Source: Lophium mytilinum | Lineage: Eukaryota; Ascomycota; Dothideomycetes; Mytilinidiales; Mytilinidiaceae | Length of the DNA: 64,000 nucleotides | Assembly (NCBI GenBank): GCA_010093605.1 | Contig: MU004193.1 | Span: 62,001 to 126,000, forward strand | Reading direction: 5' to 3' | In this document: positions 53,255-63,959 of the stretch, one piece after another | Position numbering within the stretch: position 1 is the first letter of the stretch | Layout: every line of letters begins with the position of its first letter | The notes under the pieces: generated by a model | What the model was told of the DNA's origin: nothing | Databases searched by the model: none | What the model saw: only the letters and a program-made list of their open reading frames with translations | Made by a program: the position numbers and the translations under genes

Positions 53255-53870
53255 TATATTCGAAAGTTTGAGGGACACGAAAGATTTTCGAATTGCAAAC
53301 AGGAAGCAAAGACGTACAGACTGGAAGAGGATACCGATTTTGGGAGAGCCAAGACAAGCATTGCGCGGCCGACTCGTTGGTTGAGAACAGCTGAGGTATC
53401 CAAGATCATCGACTTTACGATGTTGTAGCATATTCGAGAGGTCATCAACTCCCCCCCCTGATCCGGGTCTGTATCTTCGTCTTCGTCGTCTGTTTCGTCG
53501 AGGAGCTCCGGCGCGTGAAGAACCCAACCCAAAACTCAGATTTGACGAAAGTTGTCGAGCTGGGTGGCTCGTTCATCGCCGCTGTCGCTGCCGCCGCTAT
53601 CATCGGATGAGTCGGTCAACCGAATAGCGTTACGGGCGGCGGAGGCTTCATCGTGCTTCAATGAGCCCTATGCACCAGCATTTCAGTATCTTCACGCTCT
53701 AGCTTGTCTGTGATCGATGCGACGGCCTCTTTATTGCTAGCGAGTTTGCGACGTGGAGACATGATTGATGTCTTGATGATACCGCGGCGAACATCTCGAG
53801 ATTGGGCCGTCATTCTCGGGTGTTCGAAGTCTCGGAAAGCGCTCTGTGGGTGCAGTTTCGGACCTGAAGT
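53255..53870 (-). pseudogene. Decayed third copy of the VWKP..VNY family
   Basis: The minus strand holds DVRRGIIKTSIMSPRRK near 53800 (compare SRRGIIRHTPRKVDHRR in the gene at 52305). Beyond it are a Ser/Asp-rich stretch around 53580, LLDETDDEDEDTDPDQGG near 53490 and, in another frame, VDDLSNMLQHRKVDDLGY near 53410. That last block matches VDGLLDQIEHNNADDLGY of the intact copy. The blocks are in order but lie in different frames with stops between, and the C-terminal WKP..VNY motif was not found. It is therefore a frameshifted pseudogene. Confidence 0.5.
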
Positions 53871-55087
53871 TTTCCACGGGCTCGAACTTGTGGCTGTCCG
53901 TAGGTTCAATATTCTGCTTGCAAGGAAACGAGTAGAGCGACTAAAGGCAAGCTGAGTTCTTACTCTGAAAACGTAGCAAATTGACTGCACAGTGACGATT
54001 GAACTTAAACAACGCACGCTGAGGCTGGCAAACGAGGCCTCCGAGTCATGGCCACCGCAACGGAATCTCACAATGTTGAAACGTAAAGTCAGAATCTCTC
54101 ATGGGGTATTCATTGCTCTTGATATAGGCTATATCTCTAGCTTGTCTCAGACACCCTTTTGTCACTTGCTCGCCTTTCTTTCACGCTCAAAGGCGCACAT
54201 CGAACATCCATACTCGCGCTCTGGTAGAGACAGACTGGCTTCCTCCTCCTTGACAAACCGCGCTCCTTTGAGATCGTGAAAGGATGAAAGTCTTTGCGCG
54301 AACAAACGCTGAGATGTTGGATCGTATTAGCTCCGCCAGTTCATAAGAGGGTATGTGTTTACATATCTCAAGGCAGCAGATAGCCAAGACGTAGGTCGTC
54401 CTGCTATTTCGGATTCCCCGGATCAGAACGGTACCATCCATCCTCCCCCACCCTGAGATCTCAGCAGAGGTTCCCAGTAAACGGCTGTTTTTCGACAGCG
54501 TCTTCATATTCGCAATCACTTTCTTCAAACTCGCTGTCACCTATAGTCCACTTCTCCATATTCGCAATCACTTTCTTCCTCTCAATCAACTTCTCCGCAT
54601 CCGTTCTTCAGGTGTTGGGACAAGTCGTCCCTAGATAGGAAGGGGGTCAAGCAAATACAACATGTTCTTCCGCACTTGAGCTCTAGGTGTCGGAACAAGT
54701 CGTCTTTAGACTAGAAGATCGCCCAGCAAACACGACAGGTCCATTTACAGTTGTTCCTGAGATATCGGAACATGGCGCTTCTAGATGGAAAGCTTTTCTT
54801 GCATTTTCGACAGGTGTTCTCAGGCTCGAGGACTTCCGCCTTCCTCTCTACCCTCCTCTTCTTCCTCTTTCATGCCCTCATTCTTGAAATTAGACATCCA
54901 CCAGGTTAGATCAAGATCCCTTGCAACATGTGGGTGGCTCCTACAGCCTTCCCCACTCGTGCGGCAGCAAGACCACCGATAACGACTCGGCCTGTAGCCA
55001 TCGGGAGCCTGTCGTGCGTCTATCCAGCCATCGCGGCAGCAGTGCGCTGCAGGATTAACTGGAGCGTTCGTGCTTTCCCGACTTCGT
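53871..55087. other. Unassigned region
   Basis: Open frames at 53992-54279 plus, 54187-54540 minus and 54928-55164 plus show no domain or splice continuity. It may hold further decayed duplicates. Nothing is supportable. Confidence 0.4.
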
Positions 55088-56298
55088 CTAGCTCCGGGGG
55101 ATGTTGCTCTGCATCCTTGAAAGCCTCCAGAAGGGCGTTTCTTCCTGGCTTATCGAATTCATAGAAGCTACTTCACTCGAAGTATACCGACCACTGGTTA
55201 CAGTGCGGCACTCTCGAGATGCCTGTGAGAAACTTTCCTCAGTCTCGAGGGTCGATAGATTGATCGATGCCTCTATGGCCAGAGCTTCGGCAAGTTGGTA
55301 GGAGCCCTTGGTCCTCTTGTTAAGCTTTGCAATCCATTGTGGAAAGTAGTCGATTTCGCGGAGATACACTGTCCAGAACACGCGGGGGTTGCCGAGCGCT
55401 CTGCATCGTCCAGAATGTGATGTGTGTTCCGCGTGAGGGGTGGGCTGCCTCCCTGGTAGCTCGCAATTACATTTCCTACCCATGTTCGCGTGCCAATACA
55501 TGAGGGCCGCCTCCTGCTCTGCAGGCCAGAGGCGACCTGGAGTTGGAATATCTCCTGACCACGTGAGCCAAGGTGCACGGCCAGCTCCTCCCCGAAAGTG
55601 ATCGCTTCGTTGGCGACAGCCACGAGCGAGAGTCTCCCCATCAAGGGAGGGGACGTTCACTGGCTCCTCCTAAGCACCATTGGTTAAGAAGTTGAGAAAT
55701 GAATGCTAGTTTTCCTATGACTTCTCCAGCTGCCAGTTGAAAGTGGGCGCTGGAGTCAGGATATATGGCCTTGAGATGTTGCACCTCTCTATCCAGAGAT
55801 GCATGTGCAGAAATGCACATCTCACGGGCCCGAATAAGCCCTGTCACGTCTAGCCTCATCTCCGTGTGGGCCGAGTTGGCAGCAAGATGCTGCGGTCTTG
55901 GAGAAGGGGTTCCAGGACGTTATATATAAGGTTTTCAAGTTGGTGATATATAGTAGTGTGGGACACTTCAAATAGGTTCCCAAGCCTAGAGGTTTTCCGG
56001 ATTTCCGACTTGAAGTCGTTCTGCCTTGGGCGACTCCTTGCGAATAATCGAACCGGAAGTTGGGGAGAGGGACGAGGAATGCGACCAAAATACCACCGGA
56101 ATTGTTGGAATTCGATCCTTTCCGCCTGTCAATGTTGCTATTGTTTATTTCCATTATACTAGAATCTGGATGCTGCTCCCTAGTTCTAGGAGTCGCAAGA
56201 AATACAATTTCGCGATTCGGCATTGACCTGGTTGTAGGAGCCATGAGTGCGAACTGCGCTCTGGGCGAAAGAATATACCGCGTGAACTGTGAGGACAC
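55088..56298 (-). pseudogene. Unrecognised minus-strand coding remnants, probably one decayed gene
   Basis: Three minus frames follow one another: 56298-55822 (MAPTTRSMPNREIVFLATPR from an internal start), 55859-55641 (LDREVQHLKAIYPDSSAHFQ, then LAAGEVIGKLAFISQLLNQW) and 55660-55088 (VYLREIDYFPQWIAKLNKRT, LAEALAIEASINLSTLETEE). Their composition is protein-like and they may be exons of one gene. I could not find a consistent set of splice sites or a known domain. A part near 55.95 kb (FKSEIRKTSRLGNLFEV) recurs near 56.8 kb (FKVELRSTPFGLGNPFKV), so the gene belongs to a duplicated and eroding set. Confidence 0.35.
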
Positions 56299-56670
56299 GA
56301 CATAACTTTAAGCGGATTCCATTTGAATTGCTGCTGGTTATGGGTGATTATTGGACCGTGGAGGGGCGTAGCGTGGGATTCCAACCGAAGCTCCGCCTCT
56401 TGACCGGTCATGAAGTGCGCCTCTACTTCGTTCTCACTTCCCACTGTTACTGGAGGAACAGCTTCTACTCCCAGTTGTGTAGGCTGTAATGACGAACGCC
56501 ATAACAGTTTCGAGTCCTCTCCTCAAAATAAACGACGCACTCCACCAGATCCGTGAGGTTATAGACCTCATATGTCGGCCCATGGAGGCGTCGTAACTGG
56601 GTGCCGCTTTTGATCGCGGCGAGGGAGTGTCCTAGTACTCTAGGCAAGAAATTGCTCCCTTATGGTACCT

Positions 56671-56871
56671 CTACCTCAGCGTGAGGATGTTGGAGGTAAA
56701 GCCTGAATTTCCGGCAGGCGTTATATATATATAGATATATAGTTTTCGGGCGACTTTGAACGGGTTCCCAAGCCCGAAGGGGGTGCTCCGGAGTTCCACC
56801 TTAAAGACGTAATCAAGACTGGGAGGCACACAATGATAGCGGCAGAACCTTTCACCAGGATTGAAAATCAC
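56671..56871 (-). pseudogene. Duplicate fragment related to 55.9 kb
   Basis: The minus frame FKVELRSTPFGLGNPFKVAR aligns with FKSEIRKTSRLGNLFEVSH around 55950-56015, and the following nucleotides share GTTATATATA and CGGGTTCCCAAGCC words. A TA microsatellite (about 56722-56745) lies inside. It is a short fragment only. Confidence 0.4.
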
Positions 56872-57229
56872 TTCTTTCTTCTAGAACCGATTAAAAACAT
56901 GTTTGAGAATGGATGAATGCATAATTGAAATTAAATAACGAAAACACGAGATAGAAGAACAAAAATAGAAACCAAAATCAAAAAATAAAAATAAGAAAAC
57001 AAACAAGTTTGAAGACTGATGCGGGTTTGAAACATGTTCGACGTATAATGAGAAGATAAATGAATATAAAACTAACCTCATTCAACGAGAACGGAGGCAG
57101 GCTAGCAGGTTGCAGCTTCCAGGAATTATGAGTTTCTTTGGGCTAGAATCGAATTAGAATATGTTTGATAGTGATGGAGAAGGGATTCTTACGTCCATAG
57201 TTGCGGTTGAAGTTGGATCTAGAATTGCT
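56872..57229. other. A-rich intergenic region
   Basis: It is low in GC, with runs such as AAAAATCAAAAAATAAAAATAAGAAAAC. No gene or structured element is seen. Confidence 0.45.
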
Positions 57230-58300
57230 TCACATTGGACCAATTCCAAGGCACCTCCAGATAGCGTAATGCCAATTCATGACTTGGTACCAGTCGTCGC
57301 AGCATGGGCAAAGGGATAGACCGTTGTGTTTGGCCTTGCAAGGACAGTTAAAAGGTGAAAACCTGGTTCCGGGCGAGGCATAGCTAAAGGACTTAGTGAA
57401 GGCGTTCTGCGTACCCCATGAACTCCTCGGCGGAGAGGCTGCGGGCAGGCATTTTAGGGGTTCATCTTCTTGTTCCGCTATCATCCTTGGAATTTTGCAG
57501 GGACGTCCTGTCAACACCATAACTTCCAACACTATGACGTGCACCTTGAACCGTCGAGCGATTAAAAGGATGATTCTTGGAATCTGAATCTGGTGTATTC
57601 CGATGATCATTGTAAAGGTCATGAGTGGAAGAGGGCTGCTCTTGCGAGTCTTGACTCCCTCCCGGCGGCGACAGCGCTGGCGCCTGTATCGACTGCAGGG
57701 CTTGTCCGAGCGGAGGATCGTTGGCTAGCTGGTCTCTTAGATTAGTGCATGTTATCTGAAAGTTGGTGACGGGTGTGTACCTTCTACATCCTCCGCCGGG
57801 AGGCCCGTCTCTGCATGCATTTTGGTGCAAAGACGTCGTTGGCGGTTCGGTGCGGCGAGAAAGGGACGGATATAGGACCTTTCCAGACAGGGTAGTTTTC
57901 CCTGACTGCTGCTGGTCCAGATGATTCGGAACACCATTTCGCTTGAAAGCTTTCTGGTGTTCTCCATCCCCGTTTCGGTCGGAATGGCTGGGCCTTTCCA
58001 GACTGGGTTCTTCTCGGCTCTGACGCTCCATTTCGCACATGGCTTGGTGATGATCCAAGCTAGCCATTTCTAGCGTCGCGCGGCGAGGGAGGGACTGGAC
58101 CTAGGACCTTTCCAGACAGGGTAGTTTTCCCTGACTGCTGCTGGTCCAGATGATTCGGAACACCATTTCGCTTGAAAGCTTTCTGGCGTTCTCCATGCAC
58201 GTTTCAGTCGGTCGGCGACGGAACTTTGGAGACAGGGTTCTTCGCGAACCTGACGCCCCATTTCGGAGAGGGCTAGGTGATCCTACCCATCCTTTCTGGA
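57230..58300 (-). other. Unrecognised coding-like region with a 229-bp tandem duplication
   Basis: Long minus frames (58067-57462 and 57622-57230) show no domain. CPCKAKHNGLSLCPCCDDWY near 57.3 kb looks like a small Cys cluster. The segment starting AGGACCTTTCCAGACAGGG at 57874 recurs at 58103 with about 90 bases nearly identical. The duplicated part is read in different frames in the two copies, arguing against simple coding constraint. Confidence 0.4.
57852..58300. repeat. Tandem duplication, period 229 bp
   Basis: The block CCTTTCCAGACAGGGTAGTT through CACCATTTCGCTTGAAAGCT then TTCTGG is present at about 57877-57957 and 58106-58186 with almost no differences. The outer parts (GCGGCGAG head; TTTCAGTCGG, then TGACGCYCCATTTCG tail) are more diverged. 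It is a recent direct duplication. Confidence 0.8.
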
Positions 58301-59080
58301 GCGTTAGAGCGATTCTCCTAGCTCGTTGCATACTACCCGCAGTGTCAGCCCATGCGCTAGGGTGTATTGCATTTTAAATATACCGCTCTTTCGTTGCTCC
58401 ATCAAATGGCTCTCTGCGTTAATATAGAAATTGGGCACCGCCTTCTAGGTTTCTCTAACACTTTCGGTTAGTACGCGTTGGATGGGATTTTTAGAGAGCT
58501 TCATACCCGTTCCCAAATACAAAGAAGTCCACGCGGAGCGTTAGACTCGCATTTCTCCCTGCAAAGTCACTGGGGCTTTGTGCAAAAGTTGTAATGAAAT
58601 AGTCTCCTTTATCGATCAAGTTCAACAAAGACTGGCTAAATAGGAACGTTGTTATCTTCGGTATTAGGAAATCCTATAACGCGTTGCCGATACCGTCAAA
58701 TAGCAAGATCTCGGTCGCCCTGGATGTTTGCCTGTAGAGGACAGCAACCGTACCTAACGACCCCAACTCTAGCGAAGGGCTGGTATAGAGTAAGCCACTG
58801 TCGATTCGTAGCCTGTGCATACGGTGTTATCAGAATTATCAGACATAGTAGAGGCTGCTCTTGGTTATCTAACCGCAATGTTGGAGGAAAAAGGACAGAA
58901 TAGATTCCAAATACCTTTCCCTTTTAACGTGGACGGGCGGAGGTGTTCTTCTCATATTAGGGCAGATCGAACGGCTCCGCGGGCTTGGCGGGCAGCGGCA
59001 CGTGATCCGCAGCCGTTTCTTCCTCCGCTGCGCTCAGGCGTCTCCCAAGTGCAATCTCCTTCTGGCGCAAGTAGGCGGTC
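58301..59080. other. Unassigned region
   Basis: Short frames on both strands (58649-58903 plus, 58696-58878 minus) lack features. No gene is supportable. Confidence 0.4.
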
Positions 59081-60120
59081 CTAAGGTCCTAGTTGCGCAG
59101 ATACTAGAGGTCCTCCAGGTTCGTCTTTGTATAATGTGCCCACATCTCGTCTATAAAGCACCTGGATAACTCTCGCACGTAAGGAAGGATAAAGACGGCG
59201 ATGTTCTTGTGAGCAGCTTCTATGAAGCTGCGCATAAAGATGACTGTGAGCTCTTGGGCCCCGGGTCCTTTGAGTAGGCCCAAGCATCCTCCCACTTGTT
59301 ATCGAGTCTATCCAGGTTGATCTCAGCTGTTGGTTCCCGGTCAAGGCATGGAGTTCGTTCCCATGTTGGGTACCTTCACCTAGTGTCGTCCACGAAGAGC
59401 TAGCACCCCTAATGACCGTTGTCGTAGACATCTGCTAGACATTTCCAGCAGAATACGTGGTTGCAACGGCGACCTATTTGCGTTATTAGCAATTAAAAAC
59501 TTCCTGTTAGTCGAGCAACGTACAGTCTTTTCAACTAGTTTGGCCGTTTTCACCACGCCGAGCACATGTAGTGTCACATTTAGGACATTGTCTTATCGTT
59601 GTGTTGCCGCACCCTTGATAACCGTAGTTGTGGAATGGTTCTAGACATTTCTAGCAGAATACGTGCTCGCAACGGCGACCTGTTTGTGTTGTTAGCAATT
59701 GGCACCTTCTCTAAGTCAAGCAACTTACAGGTCCGAAGGGTCCAGGTAGGCGGCCCTAAGGTCCCAGTTGCGGAGAGATTGGAGGTCCTCCAGGTTCGTC
59801 CCTGTATGCTGTGCTAACAGAGAGTTGTACGGTGCTGCTTTAGCGCCGCTTGCTGGGATCGGGCGCAAATTGTTGTCCTGTTCTAGCGCCAGATACCAGA
59901 TGTGGTCGCGCAGCTCTCGTAGGACGGCCAAATCTCGTCTGTGATGCACCCGAATGACTCTCGAGAGGCCAAATGCTACGTCTCGTACCTCGGGGCCTGC
60001 GGAGCGATAGGTGTGACACCCCTGCCACGAACTTCAGCGGGCCGATGGCGAAAGACAACATTCATGATGTGCCATCGCGGAATGCAGAGTCGACCCCGCG
60101 TCGCCACTGGCCGGCTGAAG
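59081..60120 (-). pseudogene. Degenerate RING/IBR-like zinc-finger gene, two copies of a segment
   Basis: On the minus strand CRRCEHVFC, a stop, then KCLEPFHNYGYQGCGN and later CPKCDTTC occur near 59.55-59.68 kb. A second CRRCNHVFCWKCLADVYDNG lies near 59.43-59.48 kb. The FCWKCLA...H.GC spacing recalls RING2/IBR segments of RBR-type ubiquitin ligases. Upstream of each is NLEDL..LRN.DLR.AYL (59.73-59.78 and 59.08-59.13 kb). Intron-like sequences precede both fingers (GTAAGT with TGCTAAC and ACAG; GTACGT with TGCTAAT and ATAG). In copy one TGG of FCWK has become TAG, a RIP-type change, and other stops interrupt. It is a decayed duplicated gene. Confidence 0.5.
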
Positions 60121-61089
60121 TGCTGCCACGTTGAATGTTAGTCCTTGGTCGGGTTTGAAGGGTTTCTTTCGACTTACTTATATATAGGTATATATAAACG
60201 GAGTGTTGTGATAAAGAAAGGTGGAGGAAGGGTAGGTATATATAAAAGAAGGCGTCATCGCATCTTGCAAAGAGAGGGGAGAGAGGAGATAGGTGCAAGA
60301 AAGGAAAGATGCTCGGCCTTAGTAGGAGATCGGATGAAAGGTAAAAGAATACAACATGGGTGGGAGCTGAGGTTTATAAAGACTCCCGTGGCCAAACATC
60401 CTATCTCTAGAGGTCCGCACAGCAATGACGATCTCGTGGCGACACGCTGGATTGCTTCGTGCGTCGTCGGTAAACCTTGGGTCGACGACTCGGGTCCAGA
60501 GACGGGAAGCTGAAACAGCCCCACCTCTCGACCCAGGGAAGAATGTTTGCTACCCCCCGCCATGGTTACACAGAATTTGAGAGCAATGGCAGCATGGACA
60601 ATAATAGTAGAAGCCAATCTTCAAGTACCCGAAACAGGGTCACGCTAAACGTACCCATTTAAAAGTAGAAAAGAGGATCGCAGTAGAGAAATGACGGAAC
60701 TTGCCTGACCTACTTCCCAGATGCGATACTGACCGCTATTACGGCTCGAGGCAGGAAGCATAGACCCACGCAGGAAGTACGGTCTTCAGCGACCCCATGT
60801 GCGGCTCGTCGCCTATCGTGTACAACAAGGATATTGCCAGGGTATGCAGTTGGCCTAGAGATGTACGGGCGCTACTGGGAGAAGACTGTACTCGAGAATG
60901 CCAGTCTCTGCAGCCAGGTGGGAATAGCAGATACTCACTAAACGCAGACCCTAGCATTGTGTTAACTAAACATAATGAATTGCGGAATGAGTTGAAAAAA
61001 GCTTAGTAGAGAAGGATTTCGCCAAGACCGAGGAAGAGTGAGACCCAAACCTGAAGCCAGCACTCGCCCCATCAAGCTACGAATCACAA
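60121..61089. other. Unassigned region
   Basis: It contains TATA-rich words (60180-60245) but no supportable gene. Frames at 60145-60513 plus and 60255-60617 minus are mirror frames without domains. Confidence 0.4.
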
Positions 61090-61139
61090 CGACTCATTTT
61101 TGTGCAGACAGAATAAGGCAGCCAATGCAATTTACCGAA

Positions 61140-61640
61140 AAACTCTGGCGGGACCCACCATCCGCCTTCCGCAAGCCCTTCTTGAGACGCATGAAACAGA
61201 AGACCCACGGAGAAGCAAACAGCAGCCGTCCCAATTCAGCACCCACCTGCAAGATCTCAACCGAGGTAAGAGTCATCATGTCCTCAATGTTCGACCGGAA
61301 GCCCTTCCCGGCGTCTGAAACGAAAAGACTCACAGAGAAGCAAACAGCAGCCGTCCCAATTTAGCACCCACCTGCAAGATCCCAACCGAGCAAAGAGTCA
61401 TCCCATCCTCAAACTCCAACTGGAAACCCTCCCCGACGCCCGTGCAACCCACAACGAGAGCGACAAAAAAAAGTTGAGAACGTGTCGCTTCCGTGTAACC
61501 TACCACAGCCTCCCCGATCTGCAACCTCCCAACCTCCCAACCGCCCTCCGATCCGTAACATCCAACCGGAACCCCTTCCCACGGCCCGTGAAACCCCGTA
61601 CCCGAGAATCCGCAGAAAGCCACGCCAAGAGCAAGAGTCG
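61140..61640. repeat. Imperfect tandem array, period about 125-147 bp
   Basis: AAGCAAACAGCAGCCGTCCC occurs at about 61214 and 61339, each followed by AATTYAGCACCCACCTGCAA, then CCAACCGAG or TCAACCGAG, AAGAGTCAT and CCTCCCCGACGC-like words. A third, more diverged copy follows at about 61450-61600, and a partial one precedes at 61140-61196. On the minus strand two copies encode TSVEILQVGAELGRLLFAS and CSVGILQVGAKLGRLLFAS, but in different frames. It may be a decayed repeat-protein gene; the family is not recognised. Confidence 0.6.
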
Positions 61641-62264
61641 AAGTCAACAACACGAAGCTATCGTGTAACGTACCACAGCCGCGTGGTCTGTGCAAGTGTC
61701 ACCGGGAGGCTTCAGACGACATCCCGAAGCCTCACTCGGACTCCTCCGCCCAAACGCCGTCTCTTTTCCGGGTGGCAAGAGTGACACCAGCGGCATTTCC
61801 CGCGGAAATGTTACATTCGTCGCTGCTGTCCGTTTCGGCGGTCGAGGGTTAGCGAGGCTGTGTCACGCTGCGTGGATAGTAACCTGGCTGAAGCCATGAA
61901 CGCCGCTACCCGTGACTCTAGGCCGCTGTGGATCGCCGATCGCTTCACCGGTTGTGCTGGGGCGTTCGGGAGCGTTTGGACAACTGATGTTTGTGTCGGC
62001 GAGTTGAGGCCTAGTCGTAGCGCGAGGGGTGAGATGCAGTCTGCATGATGCACATAGGTGGTTTGAGTTGGAGATGCTGTCGTCGCGTATACCAAGGCGA
62101 TACCGAAAACTAGGGATTCCAAAATGCGATACCCATAGAAAGATGATGAGGCAATAATTTTATTGAATGATGTTCGAATACAGTTGGCGTTGAAGCACGT
62201 GAGAATCCACTCACAGCAATCCCCGCATCATCGAAGCAGGCAGTCTGCTTGCCTGCCTCCAGCT
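61641..62264. other. Unassigned region
   Basis: This is the 3' side of yaf9 (minus). The minus frame 62122-61811 begins at a TTG and has a hydrophobic start but no ATG, so it is not called. Confidence 0.4.
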
Positions 62265-63247
62265 CTACCTCCTCCTCACCCGATCCCCACTCGCCTCCTT
62301 AGTCGCCTGCGCCGCAGCTTCAGGCCCGAGATCCAACCTCAACTTCCTCAACCTCTCCGTAATAGCCGCCTTCTTCACCATCTCCTCATCATACATCTTA
62401 TCCAGCTCCGCAGCCCTCTTGAGCATCTGCTGGCGCAGCCCTTCCTCTTGATCCTGCGTCGCGAGCGACTCGCCACTACTACTGACAGGCAATTGAGCGC
62501 TGCCTTCGCTCGGCGAGATCGCCTTCTTCTTGCCTTTGACAATGTGCGCCCCCCACTGCGCAGCGCACTGCTTGGCGTCCTTTAGGTAGTCGAATTGCTG
62601 CTCGGAGGTGAGAACTTGGTAGAAAGCTTCCAGGGGCTCGTTGAACTCGACCACCTCGAGTAACTCGGAGCGCACGAAGCCTTCTCTCTTTTGCTTCTCC
62701 TTGGCAGCCTCGTCGCCGTAGGGCTCGAGCTGGAGGAAGTGGTTGCGGTATTGCGGCTTCTCGTTGCTGACGGGTTGGAAGAAGAGGCGGATGTCAACTT
62801 GGAAGCCGCCCCAGCCGGTTTCGGTGATCTCGTATGGCGGGTTCTCGTAGGCTGGATGTGACATTAGGCAAGGTTCAAGTCTTGTGGTGTGGGGGGAGGG
62901 TACCTCGTAGAGAGGGGCTGTAATCAGGATGGATCTTGAACGTGACCTTGTTCAGCCAGGTGCGCATGTCCGGCTGCCCTTCGGGGTGGCGTATGTATAT
63001 TGACCATCGCTTGGTGTGCTGCTCGGGGATTGAGGGGTCGCGCTTCGGGTCGCCTACGGGGGGGAGATCCGTGGCCTCTGAACCGATGACTGCGAGACTT
63101 GTTAGATGGGACTCGAGATGGAGGGAGACTGAAGACGTACTGATGTTGCGACTGACGCGCCTTTCCTGGAATGAAGATTAGTTCCGTTTAGCATGACCAA
63201 GTAGCAAAGTGACGTACCTTGACACGCTTGTTAGTAACAGGTGGCAT
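62265..63247 (-). CDS. YEATS-domain protein Yaf9 (SWR1/NuA4 subunit)
   Basis: Four exons (63247-63218, 63165-63141, 63089-62904, 62851-62265) with introns of 52, 51 and 52 nt encode 275 residues. The YEATS domain spans about 8-150: MPPVTNKRVK, ERRVSRNIIIGSEATDLPP, TKRWSIYIRHPEGQPDMRTW, LNKVTFKIHPDYSPSLRAYE and PPYEITETGWGGFQVDIRLF. The GWG block belongs to the acyl-lysine reading pocket. A C-terminal coiled coil (EGLRQQMLKRAAELDKMYDE, RLRKLRLDLG) follows, as in Yaf9. Yaf9 is a shared subunit of the SWR1 H2A.Z-exchange complex and the NuA4 acetyltransferase in the nucleus. The start at MPPVTNKRVK is the one seen in fungal Yaf9. An in-frame upstream extension exists and is listed separately. 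Confidence 0.92.
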
Positions 63248-63959
63248 ATTGACGGTTTCCTTGAGAGTTTCTTTTCGCACAGGCTGTTTAAGAGCTGTCT
63301 TCGGAGCAGCCTTGGGAGCTGCCTTGGATATCGCAGGAGGCTTCGTAGCTGGGCGAGGCTGAGGGGTGGGCGTCACACGTGCGCGAGGGCGAGCAGCGGG
63401 GGGAGCTTTGGCGGGCAGAGGCGATGGGTGCTTGTCGGCCGGTGTCGCTGGCTGAGAAGATGAGCCGTTCGTCTCCTGCCCTCCGGACTTCCTGCGACGT
63501 CCCAGTGGCTCAATGTAGCGGGAGGTAAATGTGCTCTCTAGCTCTCTGTCGAGGCGGCTTTGCTTGGGACGCGATGCAGCATCACTATGGGGAGCTGGCT
63601 GCGTCGGCGCGGCTGGGGCTGGTCCGGGCAACGTGGCGGTGGGGAGAGCGTTCGACTGGCTCGTCCTGGGGTTCAAGGTGAGTATTAGCAGTTCTAGAGC
63701 CCCCCAAGAGCCGTGGGCGATGCGAGGGAATGATGGGTATGGGTTGGATGGATTGGCTCGGAAGGGTGGATGGAGCTGTGCGGTGCCGTGGTAAGGTGGA
63801 TTGTGTGTGTCCAAGAATCCGGATTATAACGTACGTGGTCTCTGTAGCTGGGCGTGTATCATGACTGTCGTTCCCCGAGGCTTCTGTGATGTTGGAGTAC
63901 GATGGAGGTGGTCGAGCATCGGAATGCCTTTTCGAGTCGCGCTGGTCGTCGGATGCCAT
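63248..63959 (-). other. In-frame upstream coding-like region of yaf9, possible N-terminal extension
   Basis: Upstream of MPPVTNKRVK the same frame stays open to 63665 (LDRELESTFTSRYIEPLGRR, then Ala/Pro/Lys-rich sequence ending KETLKETVN). It can be spliced across a 169-nt intron (63834-63666; GTACGT donor, GCTAATAC branch, CCCCAG acceptor) to an ATG at 63959 (MASDDQRDSKRHSDARPPPS). The frames match exactly, giving a 456-residue protein with a 181-residue disordered head. Either yaf9 has an alternative long isoform, or this is a separate small gene read through, or the 5' UTR is open by chance. Confidence 0.45.

Noticed and set aside
61811-62122. Secreted small protein suggested by a hydrophobic start
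   Set aside because: The frame begins at TTG with no ATG upstream in frame, so a signal peptide cannot be claimed.
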